A DNA stretch of 64,000 bases from Firmicutes bacterium AF25-13AC (GCA_003478935.1 QUFP01000001.1:1-64000); one strand, 5' to 3'. Numbered from the stretch's first letter, positions 16,463 to 25,391 are shown. Notes: a model not told the origin generated them from the sequence alone. Translations and numbers: made by a program.

Positions 16463-17458
16463 TTATGCTTTTTCGTTTTTCATTTCATGCAATACATATT
16501 GAACCATTTCCTGATGTTCTTTTGAATAACCGAAGAAAAAATTCGGATAACGAGTATTTAGCTCGTGATATATAGCGCTGACTTCACGGTGTGATTTTCC
16601 AGTCAGTGTATATTCCTCACCCTTCATGGTGACAACATGGATTGTATAGCTTAACTGGCGTCCCTTTATGGTCCGGCGCATAGCAGCATGATCATAGATC
16701 CATAATACTTCCGGAAGTGGGATAATGGCACATATATCATCAGAGAGCTCAACAAGATAGCGAGGCGTTAGAATAAGTGTCTTTGTCTGCAGAAGAATCC
16801 TTCGACGAATTTGTTTTTCCACATCACTTAAAATTTTCTCAGGATTGCCATAGTGCTCCAGATTTCGGTAGGTTTTTGTTAGACGTGGATTTATGATATA
16901 TAAAAATGTGCGAATAAAAACCACAATCATTAAGACAAACACCAAAAGGAGGACAACCATAAGCACAATTTCACGCCTGTTTAGATAGGCAGTCTGGTTG
17001 ACAAAATATTTCTGGCAAACGCTTTTAAGGGATTTTGCATCCCATGAAATATCTTCAGCAAGCTTTTGTGTGAGCGGATCTAGAATTTCGGGTTCAAAAG
17101 CATCAACGCGCCCTATAATAGTCTGTCCTTCAAGTGTTTTGGAAGCTGGATAGCCGGCCAGAGCACGGATGAGATAAAAATGGCAGCTTCCGCCTATAAG
17201 CTCGTAGTAATAATGTCCAACGAGCTCACCGCCTGCCAGACAGTCCTCGCCGCTGTAGTAGAGAGTTCCTGTTTTAATTTTCGCATATAAAACCTTTTTT
17301 GCCATGGAATCATTGATGAGCACGGCATTGCTGATGGTGCGTTTTGTCACATATTCAGTGACAGGCGAGCGCCATACAAGAAAAATGACGACGCCAAGCA
17401 GCATCAGCGGGTAAAAAAGGCGCTTACACTGATTTTTTCGGATATAGGATAAAATCAT
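16463..17458 (-). CDS. Uncharacterised two-pass membrane protein
   Basis: Encodes 331 residues. One hydrophobic helix lies near the N terminus (LFYPLMLLGVVIFLVW) and a second, stronger one around residues 165-190 (IVLMVVLLLVFVLMIVVFI). The segment between them, about 140 residues, would be outside the cell. The C-terminal 130 residues are cytoplasmic and beta-rich, with YLVELSDDICAIIPLPEVLW followed by TIHVVTMKGEEYTLTG, a pattern reminiscent of PH-like folds. A match to DUF6709 is possible but from memory. The start at 17458 has GAAAGGAAAC upstream on the minus strand. It is divergent from the phospholipase D gene. Function unknown. Confidence 0.8.
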   Translation of the reverse strand: MILSYIRKNQCKRLFYPLMLLGVVIFLVWRSPVTEYVTKRTISNAVLINDSMAKKVLYAKIKTGTLYYSGEDCLAGGELVGHYYYELIGGSCHFYLIRALAGYPASKTLEGQTIIGRVDAFEPEILDPLTQKLAEDISWDAKSLKSVCQKYFVNQTAYLNRREIVLMVVLLLVFVLMIVVFIRTFLYIINPRLTKTYRNLEHYGNPEKILSDVEKQIRRRILLQTKTLILTPRYLVELSDDICAIIPLPEVLWIYDHAAMRRTIKGRQLSYTIHVVTMKGEEYTLTGKSHREVSAIYHELNTRYPNFFFGYSKEHQEMVQYVLHEMKNEKA

Positions 17459-17642
17459 ATTGTTTCCTTTCCTTTGTGAGAGATCATGTCAATGTAGATT
17501 CACCATACAATGAGTATACTGGATTTTTTTGTTTTTGTAAATAAAATAAAGTGTTTTTGGGAAAAGTCAGCCTCTGTTGAGGTTTAATTGAGCTTGCATT
17601 TGTATGCTACAGGCAGCAATTAAGAAAGGAAGATAATATACT

Positions 17643-19085
17643 ATGAGCAAACAGCGTAAAATCCAAAAAATTATTTTTTGTATACTGGCAGTGATTCTTG
17701 TCATTATTTTTTATGAAGCAATTGGGATTTACACTGCATATAAAAAACAGCCTAAAGTATCTTCTGAAACAAAAACAGCAGTTCAAGAGAAAATTAAAAA
17801 TTGGAATCAGATTAGTGAGAACCCAGAACGAGCCACGATTATAGAAGAAAACAATGAAGCTCTTTTACAGAGAATCTGTTTGATACAAAATGCAAGGGAA
17901 GAGATTATTTTATCTACTTTTGCATTTCACTCTGATGAGAGCGGAAAGCTGATTATGGGAGCTCTTCTTGAGGCTGCAAACAGAGGCATTAAAGTTCGCA
18001 TACTAGCAGATGGCTTTGAAAGCTGGACTGCTATGGAATGGAATCCTTATTTTTATGCGTTATCTTCTCATGAAAATATTGAAGTGAAGATTTATAATCG
18101 GGCAAATCCATTAACACCATGGAAAATGATGGGAAGGATGCATGATAAATATTTGATAGCAGATGGAAGTATATATATTCTTGGTGGAAGAAATACGTAT
18201 AATTATTTTCTTGGTGATTTTGAAAAATATAAAAATTATGACAGAGATGTCCTTGTTATATGCGAGAATCCACAGAAGGAAAATTCTGTTAGCCAATTGC
18301 TGGATTATTTTGAAAATATATGGAAACAGGATGACTGTGCTTATTTTCATGAAGATAAAAAATTGGCAGATAAGGCTTCTGTGAAGAAAGCAGCCTTAAG
18401 AATGGAAGAAGAATATAAAGAATATGCTGCAGAGTATAAAGAGCGTATTTTTGACAGCGATTATACAGATGAAACCTTTGAGACAGAAAGGATTACGTTG
18501 GTGTCAAATCCTATCCATACAGGTGCAAAAGAGCCTGTGGTTTGGTATACGCTAGGGGAACTTATGAAAAATGCGAAAGAAAGGGTAAAAATTCATACAC
18601 CGTATATCATTTGCAATGAAATGATGTATAATACATGGGCAGATGTTACGAAGAACGTTTCGGAATTTTCTGTCATGACAAATTCTGCTGCAAATAATGG
18701 GAATCCGTTTGGTTCAGCAGATTATGCAGTAAACAGGGATAAAATCGTAGATACAGGGATTGATATTTGGGAGTATGAAGGTGGTTTCTCATATCATGGA
18801 AAGAGTATTTTGATTGATGATAATTTATCAGTGATAGGTTCTTTTAATATGGATATGAGAAGTGCATATCTTGATACAGAGCTTATGTTAGTTATACGAA
18901 GCAGTGAAATTAACAAACAGCTTGAGGAAGGTATGATGACGTATGAAAAAATGTCAAGACAGGTGTTGGAAGACGGAACATACAATAATCCATATCATGT
19001 GGAGCCAATTGCATTAACAAAAAAGAAACAAATAAAGATTTTCTTAGTACAGCATTTGCTTGGATGGGTACGATTTTTGTTTTAA
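17643..19085 (+). CDS. Phospholipase D-like membrane protein (cardiolipin synthase-type)
   Basis: Encodes 480 residues from ATG 17643 with AAGAAAGGAAG upstream. An N-terminal membrane anchor spans about residues 10-32. Two HKD catalytic motifs are present: HDKYLIADG (His about 167) and HGKSILIDD (His about 385), each followed by a Gly-rich or GSFNMD segment, as in cardiolipin synthases. It lacks the second N-terminal helix common in Cls. It could transfer phosphatidyl groups or cleave phospholipids at the outer membrane face. The response regulator begins 13 bases after its stop, making an operon with the two-component system and FUSC gene likely. No firm promoter was found upstream. Confidence 0.87.
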   Translation: MSKQRKIQKIIFCILAVILVIIFYEAIGIYTAYKKQPKVSSETKTAVQEKIKNWNQISENPERATIIEENNEALLQRICLIQNAREEIILSTFAFHSDESGKLIMGALLEAANRGIKVRILADGFESWTAMEWNPYFYALSSHENIEVKIYNRANPLTPWKMMGRMHDKYLIADGSIYILGGRNTYNYFLGDFEKYKNYDRDVLVICENPQKENSVSQLLDYFENIWKQDDCAYFHEDKKLADKASVKKAALRMEEEYKEYAAEYKERIFDSDYTDETFETERITLVSNPIHTGAKEPVVWYTLGELMKNAKERVKIHTPYIICNEMMYNTWADVTKNVSEFSVMTNSAANNGNPFGSADYAVNRDKIVDTGIDIWEYEGGFSYHGKSILIDDNLSVIGSFNMDMRSAYLDTELMLVIRSSEINKQLEEGMMTYEKMSRQVLEDGTYNNPYHVEPIALTKKKQIKIFLVQHLLGWVRFLF

Positions 19086-19098
19086 TTATGGAGGATAT

Positions 19099-19773
19099 AT
19101 GTTTAATATTTTAATTGTAGAAGATGATAAGGAATTGAGTCAATTGTTTCAAAAAGTACTTGAAAAAAATGGATATCAGGTTAAATGCGCGTCAGATGGC
19201 ATGCAGGCATTGGAAACGCTTGACACAGCGTACATCGATCTGATCATTTCTGATATTATGATGCCTGTAATGGATGGGTATGAGCTTGTTTCTAGGCTAC
19301 GGGCAGCAGGATATCAGATTCCAGTGCTGATGATTACGGCAAAAGGTACGTTTGATGATATGCGTCAGGGATTTTTGTCAGGAAGTGATGATTATATGGT
19401 AAAGCCAGTTAATGTAAATGAGATGGTTTTACGAGTTGGGGCTTTGCTGAGGCGTGCACAGATCCTTAGTGCACATAAAATTATAATTGGCTCTACAGAA
19501 TTTGATTATGATCAAATGACTGTTAAAATGGGTTCAGAAATTCAGGTGCTTCCGAAAAAGGAATTTCTGCTTTTGTACAAATTGGCAGCATCGCCAGGAC
19601 GTACATTTACAAAACAGCAACTGATGGACGATGTCTGGGGAGTGGAAACAGAGGCTGATCCACATACGATTGAAGTTCATATTGGAAGAATTAGAGAGCG
19701 ATTTAAGGAAAACTCTGATTTTGAAATTGTGACGATGCGAGGCATTGGATATAAGGTGGTAAAGAAATCATGA
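19099..19773 (+). CDS. OmpR-family response regulator
   Basis: Encodes 224 residues from ATG 19099, chosen because GGAGG lies five bases upstream; the frame extends back into the previous gene without a site. The receiver domain has the acidic pair EDD (residues 8-10), phospho-acceptor D52 in SDIMMPVMDG, the Thr in LMITAKG, and the Lys in MVKPVN. The C-terminal winged helix contains LPKKEFLLLYKLAASPGRTF and the recognition segment EVHIGRIRERF. It overlaps the kinase gene by four bases (ATGA), so the pair is translationally coupled. Confidence 0.95.
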   Translation: MFNILIVEDDKELSQLFQKVLEKNGYQVKCASDGMQALETLDTAYIDLIISDIMMPVMDGYELVSRLRAAGYQIPVLMITAKGTFDDMRQGFLSGSDDYMVKPVNVNEMVLRVGALLRRAQILSAHKIIIGSTEFDYDQMTVKMGSEIQVLPKKEFLLLYKLAASPGRTFTKQQLMDDVWGVETEADPHTIEVHIGRIRERFKENSDFEIVTMRGIGYKVVKKS

Positions 19774-20798
19774 AAAAAAGAAAAGAGAAGGAATTTAAAA
19801 TTCGCACATATCTGACAGGCATTATTTGGCTGGCATTGGCCTGTTCGATGATAATTTCAGCATTACTTTTTGCGTTTTTAAAGCATTTTCTGGAAATGCC
19901 GGAAAATATTCCTGCGATTGTCTGGCTGTTGATTTTTAATACAATGATTGCAGGTTTAATTACAGCACTTTTAAATAGAAAGGTTTTAGAGCCGATCACA
20001 AAGCTTAGCGAGGCAATGAAGGACGTTTCGCAAGGAGATTTTGATAAACAATTAGAAACAAGTAGCCGTATTGCAGAGGTGGCACAATCATATAATAGTT
20101 TTAATGTGATGACAAAAGAGCTTCGTGCGACACACATACTGCAGATGGATTTTGTTTCTAATGTTTCACATGAATTTAAAACACCTATAAATGCGATTGA
20201 AGGTTATACGATGCTGCTTCAGGGTGAGGAGCTTTCGAATGAACAAAATGAATATGTAGAGAAAATCCTGTTTAATACTCAGAGATTGTCTTGTCTTGTT
20301 GGAAATATTCTTCTGCTGTCTAAGCTGGAAAATCAGAATATTCCAATGAAAAAGACAAAATATCGTCTTGATGAGCAGATTAGACAGGCACTACTTTCTC
20401 TAGAATCAAAGTGGACACAGAAGGAAATTGGATTTCAGGTAGAGATGGAGGCTGTTAAATATGTAGGAAATGAAGGACTTTTTATGCATGTCTGGATAAA
20501 TCTTTTGGATAATGCCATTAAGTTTAGTCCTAATCAGGGAATAATTACGATGTTTTTAAAACAGGAAAATGATCAGGTAAAATTTATTTTGGAAGATGAA
20601 GGCCCTGGAATTGACGAGGAAATAAAAAACAGGATATTTGATAAGTTTTATCAGGCAGATGGTTCCCATAAGGCAGAAGGAAATGGTCTTGGTCTTGCAC
20701 TTGTAAAGCGAATTATTGACAGTGCAGGCGGAACGATTGAAGCACAAAATCGCGAATATGGAGGATGCAGGTTTGTTGTGCAGCTCCCATTACAATAA
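19770..20798 (+). CDS. Sensor histidine kinase
   Basis: Encodes 342 residues. Two membrane helices (about residues 14-40 and 48-68) are separated by fewer than ten residues, so there is almost no extracellular sensor and the signal may be sensed within the membrane. A HAMP domain follows (about 70-125), then HisKA with phospho-acceptor H134 in VSHEFKTP, and the ATPase domain with N-box NLLDNAIKFSP, G1 LEDEGPGID and G2 GNGLGLALV. The intramembrane-type layout is common for kinases detecting envelope damage or transporters. It acts with the adjacent response regulator. Confidence 0.95.
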   Translation: MKKRKEKEFKIRTYLTGIIWLALACSMIISALLFAFLKHFLEMPENIPAIVWLLIFNTMIAGLITALLNRKVLEPITKLSEAMKDVSQGDFDKQLETSSRIAEVAQSYNSFNVMTKELRATHILQMDFVSNVSHEFKTPINAIEGYTMLLQGEELSNEQNEYVEKILFNTQRLSCLVGNILLLSKLENQNIPMKKTKYRLDEQIRQALLSLESKWTQKEIGFQVEMEAVKYVGNEGLFMHVWINLLDNAIKFSPNQGIITMFLKQENDQVKFILEDEGPGIDEEIKNRIFDKFYQADGSHKAEGNGLGLALVKRIIDSAGGTIEAQNREYGGCRFVVQLPLQ

Positions 20799-20822
20799 TT
20801 ATAAAATACTAGGAGGAAAGAT

Positions 20823-21881
20823 ATGACGTTTTATCAGGAATTGCAGTTAAATCAGGCAGGATCAAAAAAGATGCTTAAGACAAGTGGGACAGGGAAGGAA
20901 AAAGCATATCATATGCTTGTATATCTTGTAAAGATTGCGCTCACAATGATATTTTGCTTTGGTTTTGTTACTGTTTTTAGCATTTTGTTTGGTAATGAAA
21001 ATAGTATTGTAGGTGTAGTAGTTTTATTATGCCTTATGGTATTTAGAAATGCAGATTTGGGAATCCATACGGGACAGTCAACGATATTACTTGTATTGTT
21101 CTTTGCAATTATGGCAGTATTTCCGCATTGGGCTAATCATGTATCACCTGTGTTGGGTATACTTTTGAATATGGCAGCGCTTGCAGTGTTTATTATTTTT
21201 GGATGCCACAATCCATTTATGTTTAATCAGTCCACTTTAGTTTTGGGGTATTTGCTTTTATATGGATATGATGTGACAGGAAAAAGTTATCAGATGAGAT
21301 TAGCAGCAATGGTGGTAGGAGCATTGCTTACCTGTCTTGTATTTTTCAGAAATCATAAAAATAGAACTTATAAGAGAACAATTAAAGATATTATAAGAGA
21401 ATTTGACCTTACATCTTCCAGAACAAAATGGCAGCTGTGCCAGATACTTTGTGTGCCAACAGTGCTTTTTATTGCACAGGTATGTAAAATGCCGAGAGCA
21501 ATGTGGGCGGGTATTGCAGCTATGTCAGCAATAGTACCTTTCATGGAGGATATGCAGTATAGAGTCAGAAAAAGAATTATTGGAAACATTGCTGGTGTAA
21601 TCTGCTTTGTTGCATTGTATTATCTGCTTCCGCCATCGATATACGCATATATTGGAATTATCGGAGGAATCGGAGTTGGATTTTCAGTAAAATATGGATG
21701 GCAGGCAGTATTTAATACGTTTGGCGCACTTGCAATTGCTGCGCAGACTTATGGACTTAAGGGTGCAGTAAGTTTGCGTGTGATACAGAACGTGTTTGGT
21801 GTTGCTTTTGCACTAGTATTTTGTATTCTATTTTATTGGATGATGTCAAAATCTTGTAAATTAGCTTCAAATCAGGTATAA
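20823..21881 (+). CDS. FUSC family membrane protein
   Basis: Encodes 352 residues from ATG 20823 with AGGAGGAAAG upstream. Hydrophobic helices cluster in two sets, about residues 35-150 and 205-345, separated by a basic cytoplasmic segment (RNHKNRTYKRTIKDI). The repeated organisation and the segment PRAMWAGIAAMSAIVPF resemble the fusaric acid resistance/aromatic acid exporter (FUSC/YccC) family. Such proteins export aromatic carboxylic acids or help assemble envelope components. It closes the operon that begins with the phospholipase D-like gene, and is a plausible regulatory target of the two-component system. Confidence 0.8.
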   Translation: MTFYQELQLNQAGSKKMLKTSGTGKEKAYHMLVYLVKIALTMIFCFGFVTVFSILFGNENSIVGVVVLLCLMVFRNADLGIHTGQSTILLVLFFAIMAVFPHWANHVSPVLGILLNMAALAVFIIFGCHNPFMFNQSTLVLGYLLLYGYDVTGKSYQMRLAAMVVGALLTCLVFFRNHKNRTYKRTIKDIIREFDLTSSRTKWQLCQILCVPTVLFIAQVCKMPRAMWAGIAAMSAIVPFMEDMQYRVRKRIIGNIAGVICFVALYYLLPPSIYAYIGIIGGIGVGFSVKYGWQAVFNTFGALAIAAQTYGLKGAVSLRVIQNVFGVAFALVFCILFYWMMSKSCKLASNQV

Positions 21882-21930
21882 TAAGTTCTTGAACCGTTGT
21901 GGAGGAGAAAAAAGAAAGGCGTGGGAATTT

Positions 21931-22695
21931 ATGAACGCATATCATGCATTTGCACTTGTCTATGATCGTATGATGGAGGAAATTCCATATGAGGAGTGGT
22001 GCAATTTTGTAACCGATCAGCTTAAAAAATTTGGCATTGAGGATGGTTTGATGCTAGAGCTAGGCTGTGGAACAGGAACGTTAACCGAGATGTTTGATGC
22101 GAAGGGATTTGACATGATCGGTGTGGATAATTCAGAAGAAATGCTGGCAGAGGCTGTTGAAAAGCGTGAGCAAAGTGGAAGATCTATTTTATATCTGAAT
22201 CAGGATATGAGAGAGTTTGAGCTTTACGGAACTGTGCGCGCGGTAATTAGCTTGTGTGACACAATGAATTACTTGACTGAATACGATGATCTTGTTAATG
22301 TGTGCCGTCTCGTCAATAATTATCTGGATCCAAATGGCATATTTTTATTTGATCTAAAGACTGACCATTATTTTAAGAGTATTGGCTGTCAGAGTTTTTG
22401 TGATGCAGATGAAGAGGTAAGCTTTATTTGGGATAATGATTATGATGAAGAAAAACGAATCAACAGCTATGCGCTGACGCTGTTTGTGCAGGAAGAGGAT
22501 AATCGTTATGAACGTTTTGACGAATATCATGAGCAGCGTGCGTTTTCTATTGATGAGGTGCGCTGTGCAATTGAAGAGTCGGGCATGATATTTCTTTCTG
22601 CAATTGATAAAAATGGTGCACCTGCAACGAAAGATACCGATCGTGTGTACATAATAGCACGCGAAAAGGGAAAAACACCGCTGCAAAACTTATAA
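21931..22695 (+). CDS. Class I SAM-dependent methyltransferase
   Basis: Encodes 254 residues. The start is placed at ATG 21931 (MNAYHAFALVYDRMM, typical for this subfamily), with AAAGGCGTGGG upstream; a TTG at 21889 opens the frame earlier but adds non-conserved residues. Motif I is LMLELGCGTGTLTEMF, followed by the acidic residue in MIGVDNSEEML and NQDMREFEL. The C-terminal half contains the strand pattern usual for small-molecule methyltransferases; the substrate cannot be inferred. It sits just upstream of hslO with a 17-base gap, an arrangement suggesting cotranscription. Confidence 0.9.
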   Translation: MNAYHAFALVYDRMMEEIPYEEWCNFVTDQLKKFGIEDGLMLELGCGTGTLTEMFDAKGFDMIGVDNSEEMLAEAVEKREQSGRSILYLNQDMREFELYGTVRAVISLCDTMNYLTEYDDLVNVCRLVNNYLDPNGIFLFDLKTDHYFKSIGCQSFCDADEEVSFIWDNDYDEEKRINSYALTLFVQEEDNRYERFDEYHEQRAFSIDEVRCAIEESGMIFLSAIDKNGAPATKDTDRVYIIAREKGKTPLQNL

Positions 22696-22712
22696 AGAAA
22701 AGAGGAAGAAAC

Positions 22713-23579
22713 ATGAGTGACTATATGATTCGTGCGACTGCTGCAAATGGTCAGATCCGTGCGTTTGCCGCAACCACAAGAGATCTTACAGAATATGCAA
22801 GAAATGCACATAATACAAGTCCGGTTGTTACCGCAGCTTTAGGACGCACAATGACAGCAGCTGTCATGATGGGCAGCATGCTGAAGGGAGATAAAGAGCT
22901 TCTGACTGTTAAGATTCAGGGTGATGGCCCAATTGGTTCTTTGACAGTAACAGCTGATTCTCATGGCCATGTAAAGGGATATGCGCAAAATCCGGTTGTA
23001 CTTATTCAGGCAAATTCTATTGGAAAACTTGATGTAGCAGGTGCTATTGGAAAGGGTGTGCTAAGCGTAATCAAAGATATTGGTCTGAAGGATCCGTATG
23101 TGGGACAGACAGATCTTGTAAGCGGAGAGATTGCCGAGGATTTGACATATTATTTTGCTGTCTCCGAGCAGACACCATCTAGCGTTGGATTAGGCGTGCT
23201 GATGAATAAGGACAATACTGTACGTCAGGCAGGAGGATTTATTATTCAGCTTATGCCAGATGCATCAGAAGAAACCATTTCTGCACTAGAAAAGCGTTTG
23301 GCAAAAGTATCTTCAGTAACGGCAATGCTCGACAGTGGAAAAACACCGGAAGATATTTTGCAGGAGCTTCTTGGTGATATGGAACTTGCTGTTCTTGATC
23401 GATTGGCTGTCTCATTTAAATGTGGATGCAGTAAGGAGCGTTTTGCACGAGGAATCGCAAGCATTAAAAAATCAGACATTCAGGAAATGATTGATGCAGG
23501 AGAGAATATTGAGACCTGCTGTCAGTTCTGCAATTCTAAGTATGTCTTTACACCAGATGAATTAAAAGAAATGATGTAA
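22713..23579 (+). CDS. hslO: Redox-regulated chaperone Hsp33
   Basis: Encodes 288 residues, standard length. The N-terminal core includes RATAANGQIRAFAATTRD, ALGRTMTAAVMMGSMLKG and VKIQGDGPIGSLTVTAD. The C-terminal redox switch has the four zinc cysteines in KCGCSKERF and CCQFC, in the usual CXC…CXXC arrangement. Under oxidative stress plus heat the zinc is released and the protein becomes an active holdase. RBS AAGAGGAAG precedes ATG 22713, and a terminator shared with the convergent queT-like gene follows. Confidence 0.97.
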   Translation: MSDYMIRATAANGQIRAFAATTRDLTEYARNAHNTSPVVTAALGRTMTAAVMMGSMLKGDKELLTVKIQGDGPIGSLTVTADSHGHVKGYAQNPVVLIQANSIGKLDVAGAIGKGVLSVIKDIGLKDPYVGQTDLVSGEIAEDLTYYFAVSEQTPSSVGLGVLMNKDNTVRQAGGFIIQLMPDASEETISALEKRLAKVSSVTAMLDSGKTPEDILQELLGDMELAVLDRLAVSFKCGCSKERFARGIASIKKSDIQEMIDAGENIETCCQFCNSKYVFTPDELKEMM

Positions 23580-23583
23580 TTAA

Positions 23584-23616
23584 AAAAGCCGCACCCATTT
23601 ACTGAGTGTGGCTTTT
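23584..23616. terminator. Bidirectional terminator between hslO and the QueT-like gene
   Basis: AAAAGCCGCAC pairs with GTGTGGCTTTT (one G-U). A-rich and T-rich flanks suit both convergent genes. Confidence 0.85.
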
Positions 23617-23620
23617 GTGA

Positions 23621-24112
23621 TTATGATTGAAAAATCTGATTGGCATTCTTTTGCAGTGCAAACAAAAGAAGCATTCCAAGTATGCCGCAGGAGATTACCT
23701 CACCTATGCCAACTGTAGCTGTTAAGTACCAGATGGAGTCTGGTGCACCATAGACGATGCGAAGAACCTGCGGAACAACAAGGATATTGGCTAAAATTGG
23801 CGGCAGAGGTGCCAGCCATTTGCTGATATGGCGCAGCTTATAAGTAAAGAAAGCACCGATCAGTGTGGCAAGTGAGCCAAACAAAATATCCCAGATTGCA
23901 GATCCGGTGATGGTGTTACTGATGATGCAGCCAACAAAAAGTCCTGGAATTGCTGCTGGTGTAAAAAATGGTAAAATGGTCAGTGCCTCAGAGAATCGAA
24001 CCTGAATAACACCATTTGCGAGTCTTAAAAGATTGGCAACCCAAGTTAAAACGACATACATGGCGGCGATCAGTGCTGCCTGAACCATGTGTAAAACGTG
24101 CTTATTTCTCAT
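23621..24112 (-). CDS. queT: QueT-family ECF transporter S component (queuosine precursor uptake)
   Basis: Encodes 163 residues with five to six hydrophobic helices, the size of an ECF S component. Family-typical segments are AALIAAMYVVLTW, the substrate-side stretch IQVRFSEALTILPFFTPAAI followed by PGLFVGC, and the TM4-5 region FGSLATLIGAFFTYKLR with LAPLPPILANI. QueT proteins bind queuosine precursors and work with a shared energizing module (EcfT plus ATPases) encoded elsewhere. I looked for a preQ1 riboswitch upstream and found none, only a strong hairpin at 24146-24175. The start at 24112 has GAAAGGC upstream on the minus strand. Confidence 0.85.
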   Translation of the reverse strand: MRNKHVLHMVQAALIAAMYVVLTWVANLLRLANGVIQVRFSEALTILPFFTPAAIPGLFVGCIISNTITGSAIWDILFGSLATLIGAFFTYKLRHISKWLAPLPPILANILVVPQVLRIVYGAPDSIWYLTATVGIGEVISCGILGMLLLFALQKNANQIFQS

Positions 24113-24145
24113 AGATATGTATAGCCTTTCAAATTAAACATGTGA

Positions 24146-24175
24146 ACTCCCCCGTCTTATAAAAAACGGGGGAGT
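24146..24175 (-). promoter_or_regulatory. Strong hairpin between trxA and the QueT-like gene
   Basis: Perfect 10-bp stem ACTCCCCCGT/ACGGGGGAGT with a 10-nt loop. On the minus strand it follows trxA and lies 33 bases before the queT start codon. No T-run follows directly, so it may be a weak terminator of trxA or a leader stem. Confidence 0.6.
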
Positions 24176-24215
24176 CAAAAATCCTATTATTATCTTATTT
24201 TAAAATAATGCAGGA

Positions 24216-24527
24216 TTACAGGCCAAGCATCCGCTCAATAGAAGCCTTAGAGGTAACACCTGTTACCTGATCAATCACTCTGCCATCTCTAAAGATAATC
24301 AGAGTTGGGATAGAGGTGATGCCATACTCGGAAGCAAGATCTGGCTCCTCATCTACATTTACCTTTCCAAATACGACGTTGGAATGAGAAGCGGCAAGCT
24401 GATCAATAATCGGACCCTGCATACGGCACGGACCGCACCAGGAAGCCCAGAAATCAAGCAGTACTGGCTTGTCAGACTTTAAAACGGTTTCTTCAAAATT
24501 GCTTTTTGTAATAGTTAAAACGGACAT
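24216..24527 (-). CDS. trxA: Thioredoxin
   Basis: Encodes 103 residues. The active site WCGPC is at residues 30-34 in the context DFWASWCGPCRMQGP, with the conserved buried Asp in LLDFWA, and the cis-proline loop ITSIPTLIIF toward the C terminus. It is a general cytoplasmic dithiol reductant. Start supported by AAAGGAG eight bases upstream on the minus strand. In this leftward run it is followed by the QueT-like gene and preceded by mtnN, with gaps of about 60-100 bases. Confidence 0.96.
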   Translation of the reverse strand: MSVLTITKSNFEETVLKSDKPVLLDFWASWCGPCRMQGPIIDQLAASHSNVVFGKVNVDEEPDLASEYGITSIPTLIIFRDGRVIDQVTGVTSKASIERMLGL

Positions 24528-24588
24528 AGTAAAACTCCTTTCGCTAAATAGTATGCACCCAAGTAGGGTGATGATTCAAGTAAAATAA

Positions 24589-25296
24589 TTATAGTGCCAA
24601 CAGTTTTTCAATCAATGCTTCAACGAGGCGTGCAGAGTGATATGATGCCATCTTGGAAAACTGTGTGTAATCCATAGTTGCACTTCCGTCTGCCTTGTCG
24701 GAGATTGAACGAATGATCAAAAATGGAACTTCATTTAAAGAAGCAACATGGGCAATTGCACCGCCTTCCATCTCAGCACAAAGACCATGGAAGGTGTCAA
24801 TAAGCCAATTTTTCTTTTCCTGTCCGGAAATAAACTGGTCTCCAGTTAGGATTAAGCCCTCATAGACTGTAACATCTGGATTTGCCTCATGGCTGCAGGA
24901 AACAGCCAGATCATGGAGCAGTTTGTCAGAGGTAAATACCTTTCCAGTACCTGGAACATCACCTGGCTTATAGCCAAGATCTGTAACGTCGAGATCATGC
25001 TGGATCACCTCAGTGGAGACAACAATATCGCCAATATTGATGCGGGAATCTAAGGATCCGGCAGCACCTGTGTTTACGATCATCTTTACATCAAACAGAT
25101 CAATTAACATCTGTGTGCAGGCTGCTGCATTCACCTTTCCGATTCCGGCCTTTACGATAACAACAGGATAATCATGGATGGTACCGCAAAAGAAAGACAG
25201 TCCGGCCTTTTTGACGGTCTTTTCAAGTGAAAGATGCTCAAGCAAAAGATCAATTTCCTGCTGCTCGGCACCGATAATACCAAGTGTTTTCTTCAT
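24589..25296 (-). CDS. mtnN: 5'-methylthioadenosine/S-adenosylhomocysteine nucleosidase
   Basis: Encodes 235 residues, standard length. Catalytic and binding residues seen: Glu in IIGAEQQEI near the N terminus, MIVNTGAAGSLD, the purine-binding loop with GDQFISGQ, the ribose Glu in AEMEGGAIAHV, and the catalytic Asp in IRSISDKAD. The enzyme depurinates MTA and SAH and so removes inhibitors of SAM-dependent methylation. The start at 25296 is preceded by AAAGGTGG about 15 bases away, which is long spacing. Two adjacent hairpins lie just upstream (25333-25391) and may regulate it. Confidence 0.95.
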   Translation of the reverse strand: MKKTLGIIGAEQQEIDLLLEHLSLEKTVKKAGLSFFCGTIHDYPVVIVKAGIGKVNAAACTQMLIDLFDVKMIVNTGAAGSLDSRINIGDIVVSTEVIQHDLDVTDLGYKPGDVPGTGKVFTSDKLLHDLAVSCSHEANPDVTVYEGLILTGDQFISGQEKKNWLIDTFHGLCAEMEGGAIAHVASLNEVPFLIIRSISDKADGSATMDYTQFSKMASYHSARLVEALIEKLLAL

Positions 25297-25332
25297 AAAA
25301 GTATCTTAAAACCACCTTTCTTGACAATTAGA

Positions 25333-25391
25333 GTCAGGCACGGATAAACTGGAGTTTCGTGAACTGACCTCAGGGGAGATTGCGCCCCTGA
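25333..25391 (-). promoter_or_regulatory. Two abutting hairpins in the mtnN leader
   Basis: On the minus strand TCAGGGG/CCCCTGA (25370-25391) is followed directly by a compound stem (25333-25368) whose arms pair in three blocks: GTCAG/CTGAC, CACG/CGTG and AAACT/AGTTT. It ends 36 bases before the mtnN start. Not matched to a riboswitch class I know. The remaining sequence up to 25490 holds only a 6-bp dyad at 25442-25456. Confidence 0.55.

Noticed and set aside
24113..24215. preQ1 riboswitch upstream of the QueT-like gene
   Set aside because: The A-rich tail and pseudoknot pattern of preQ1-I are not present; only a simple hairpin is seen.
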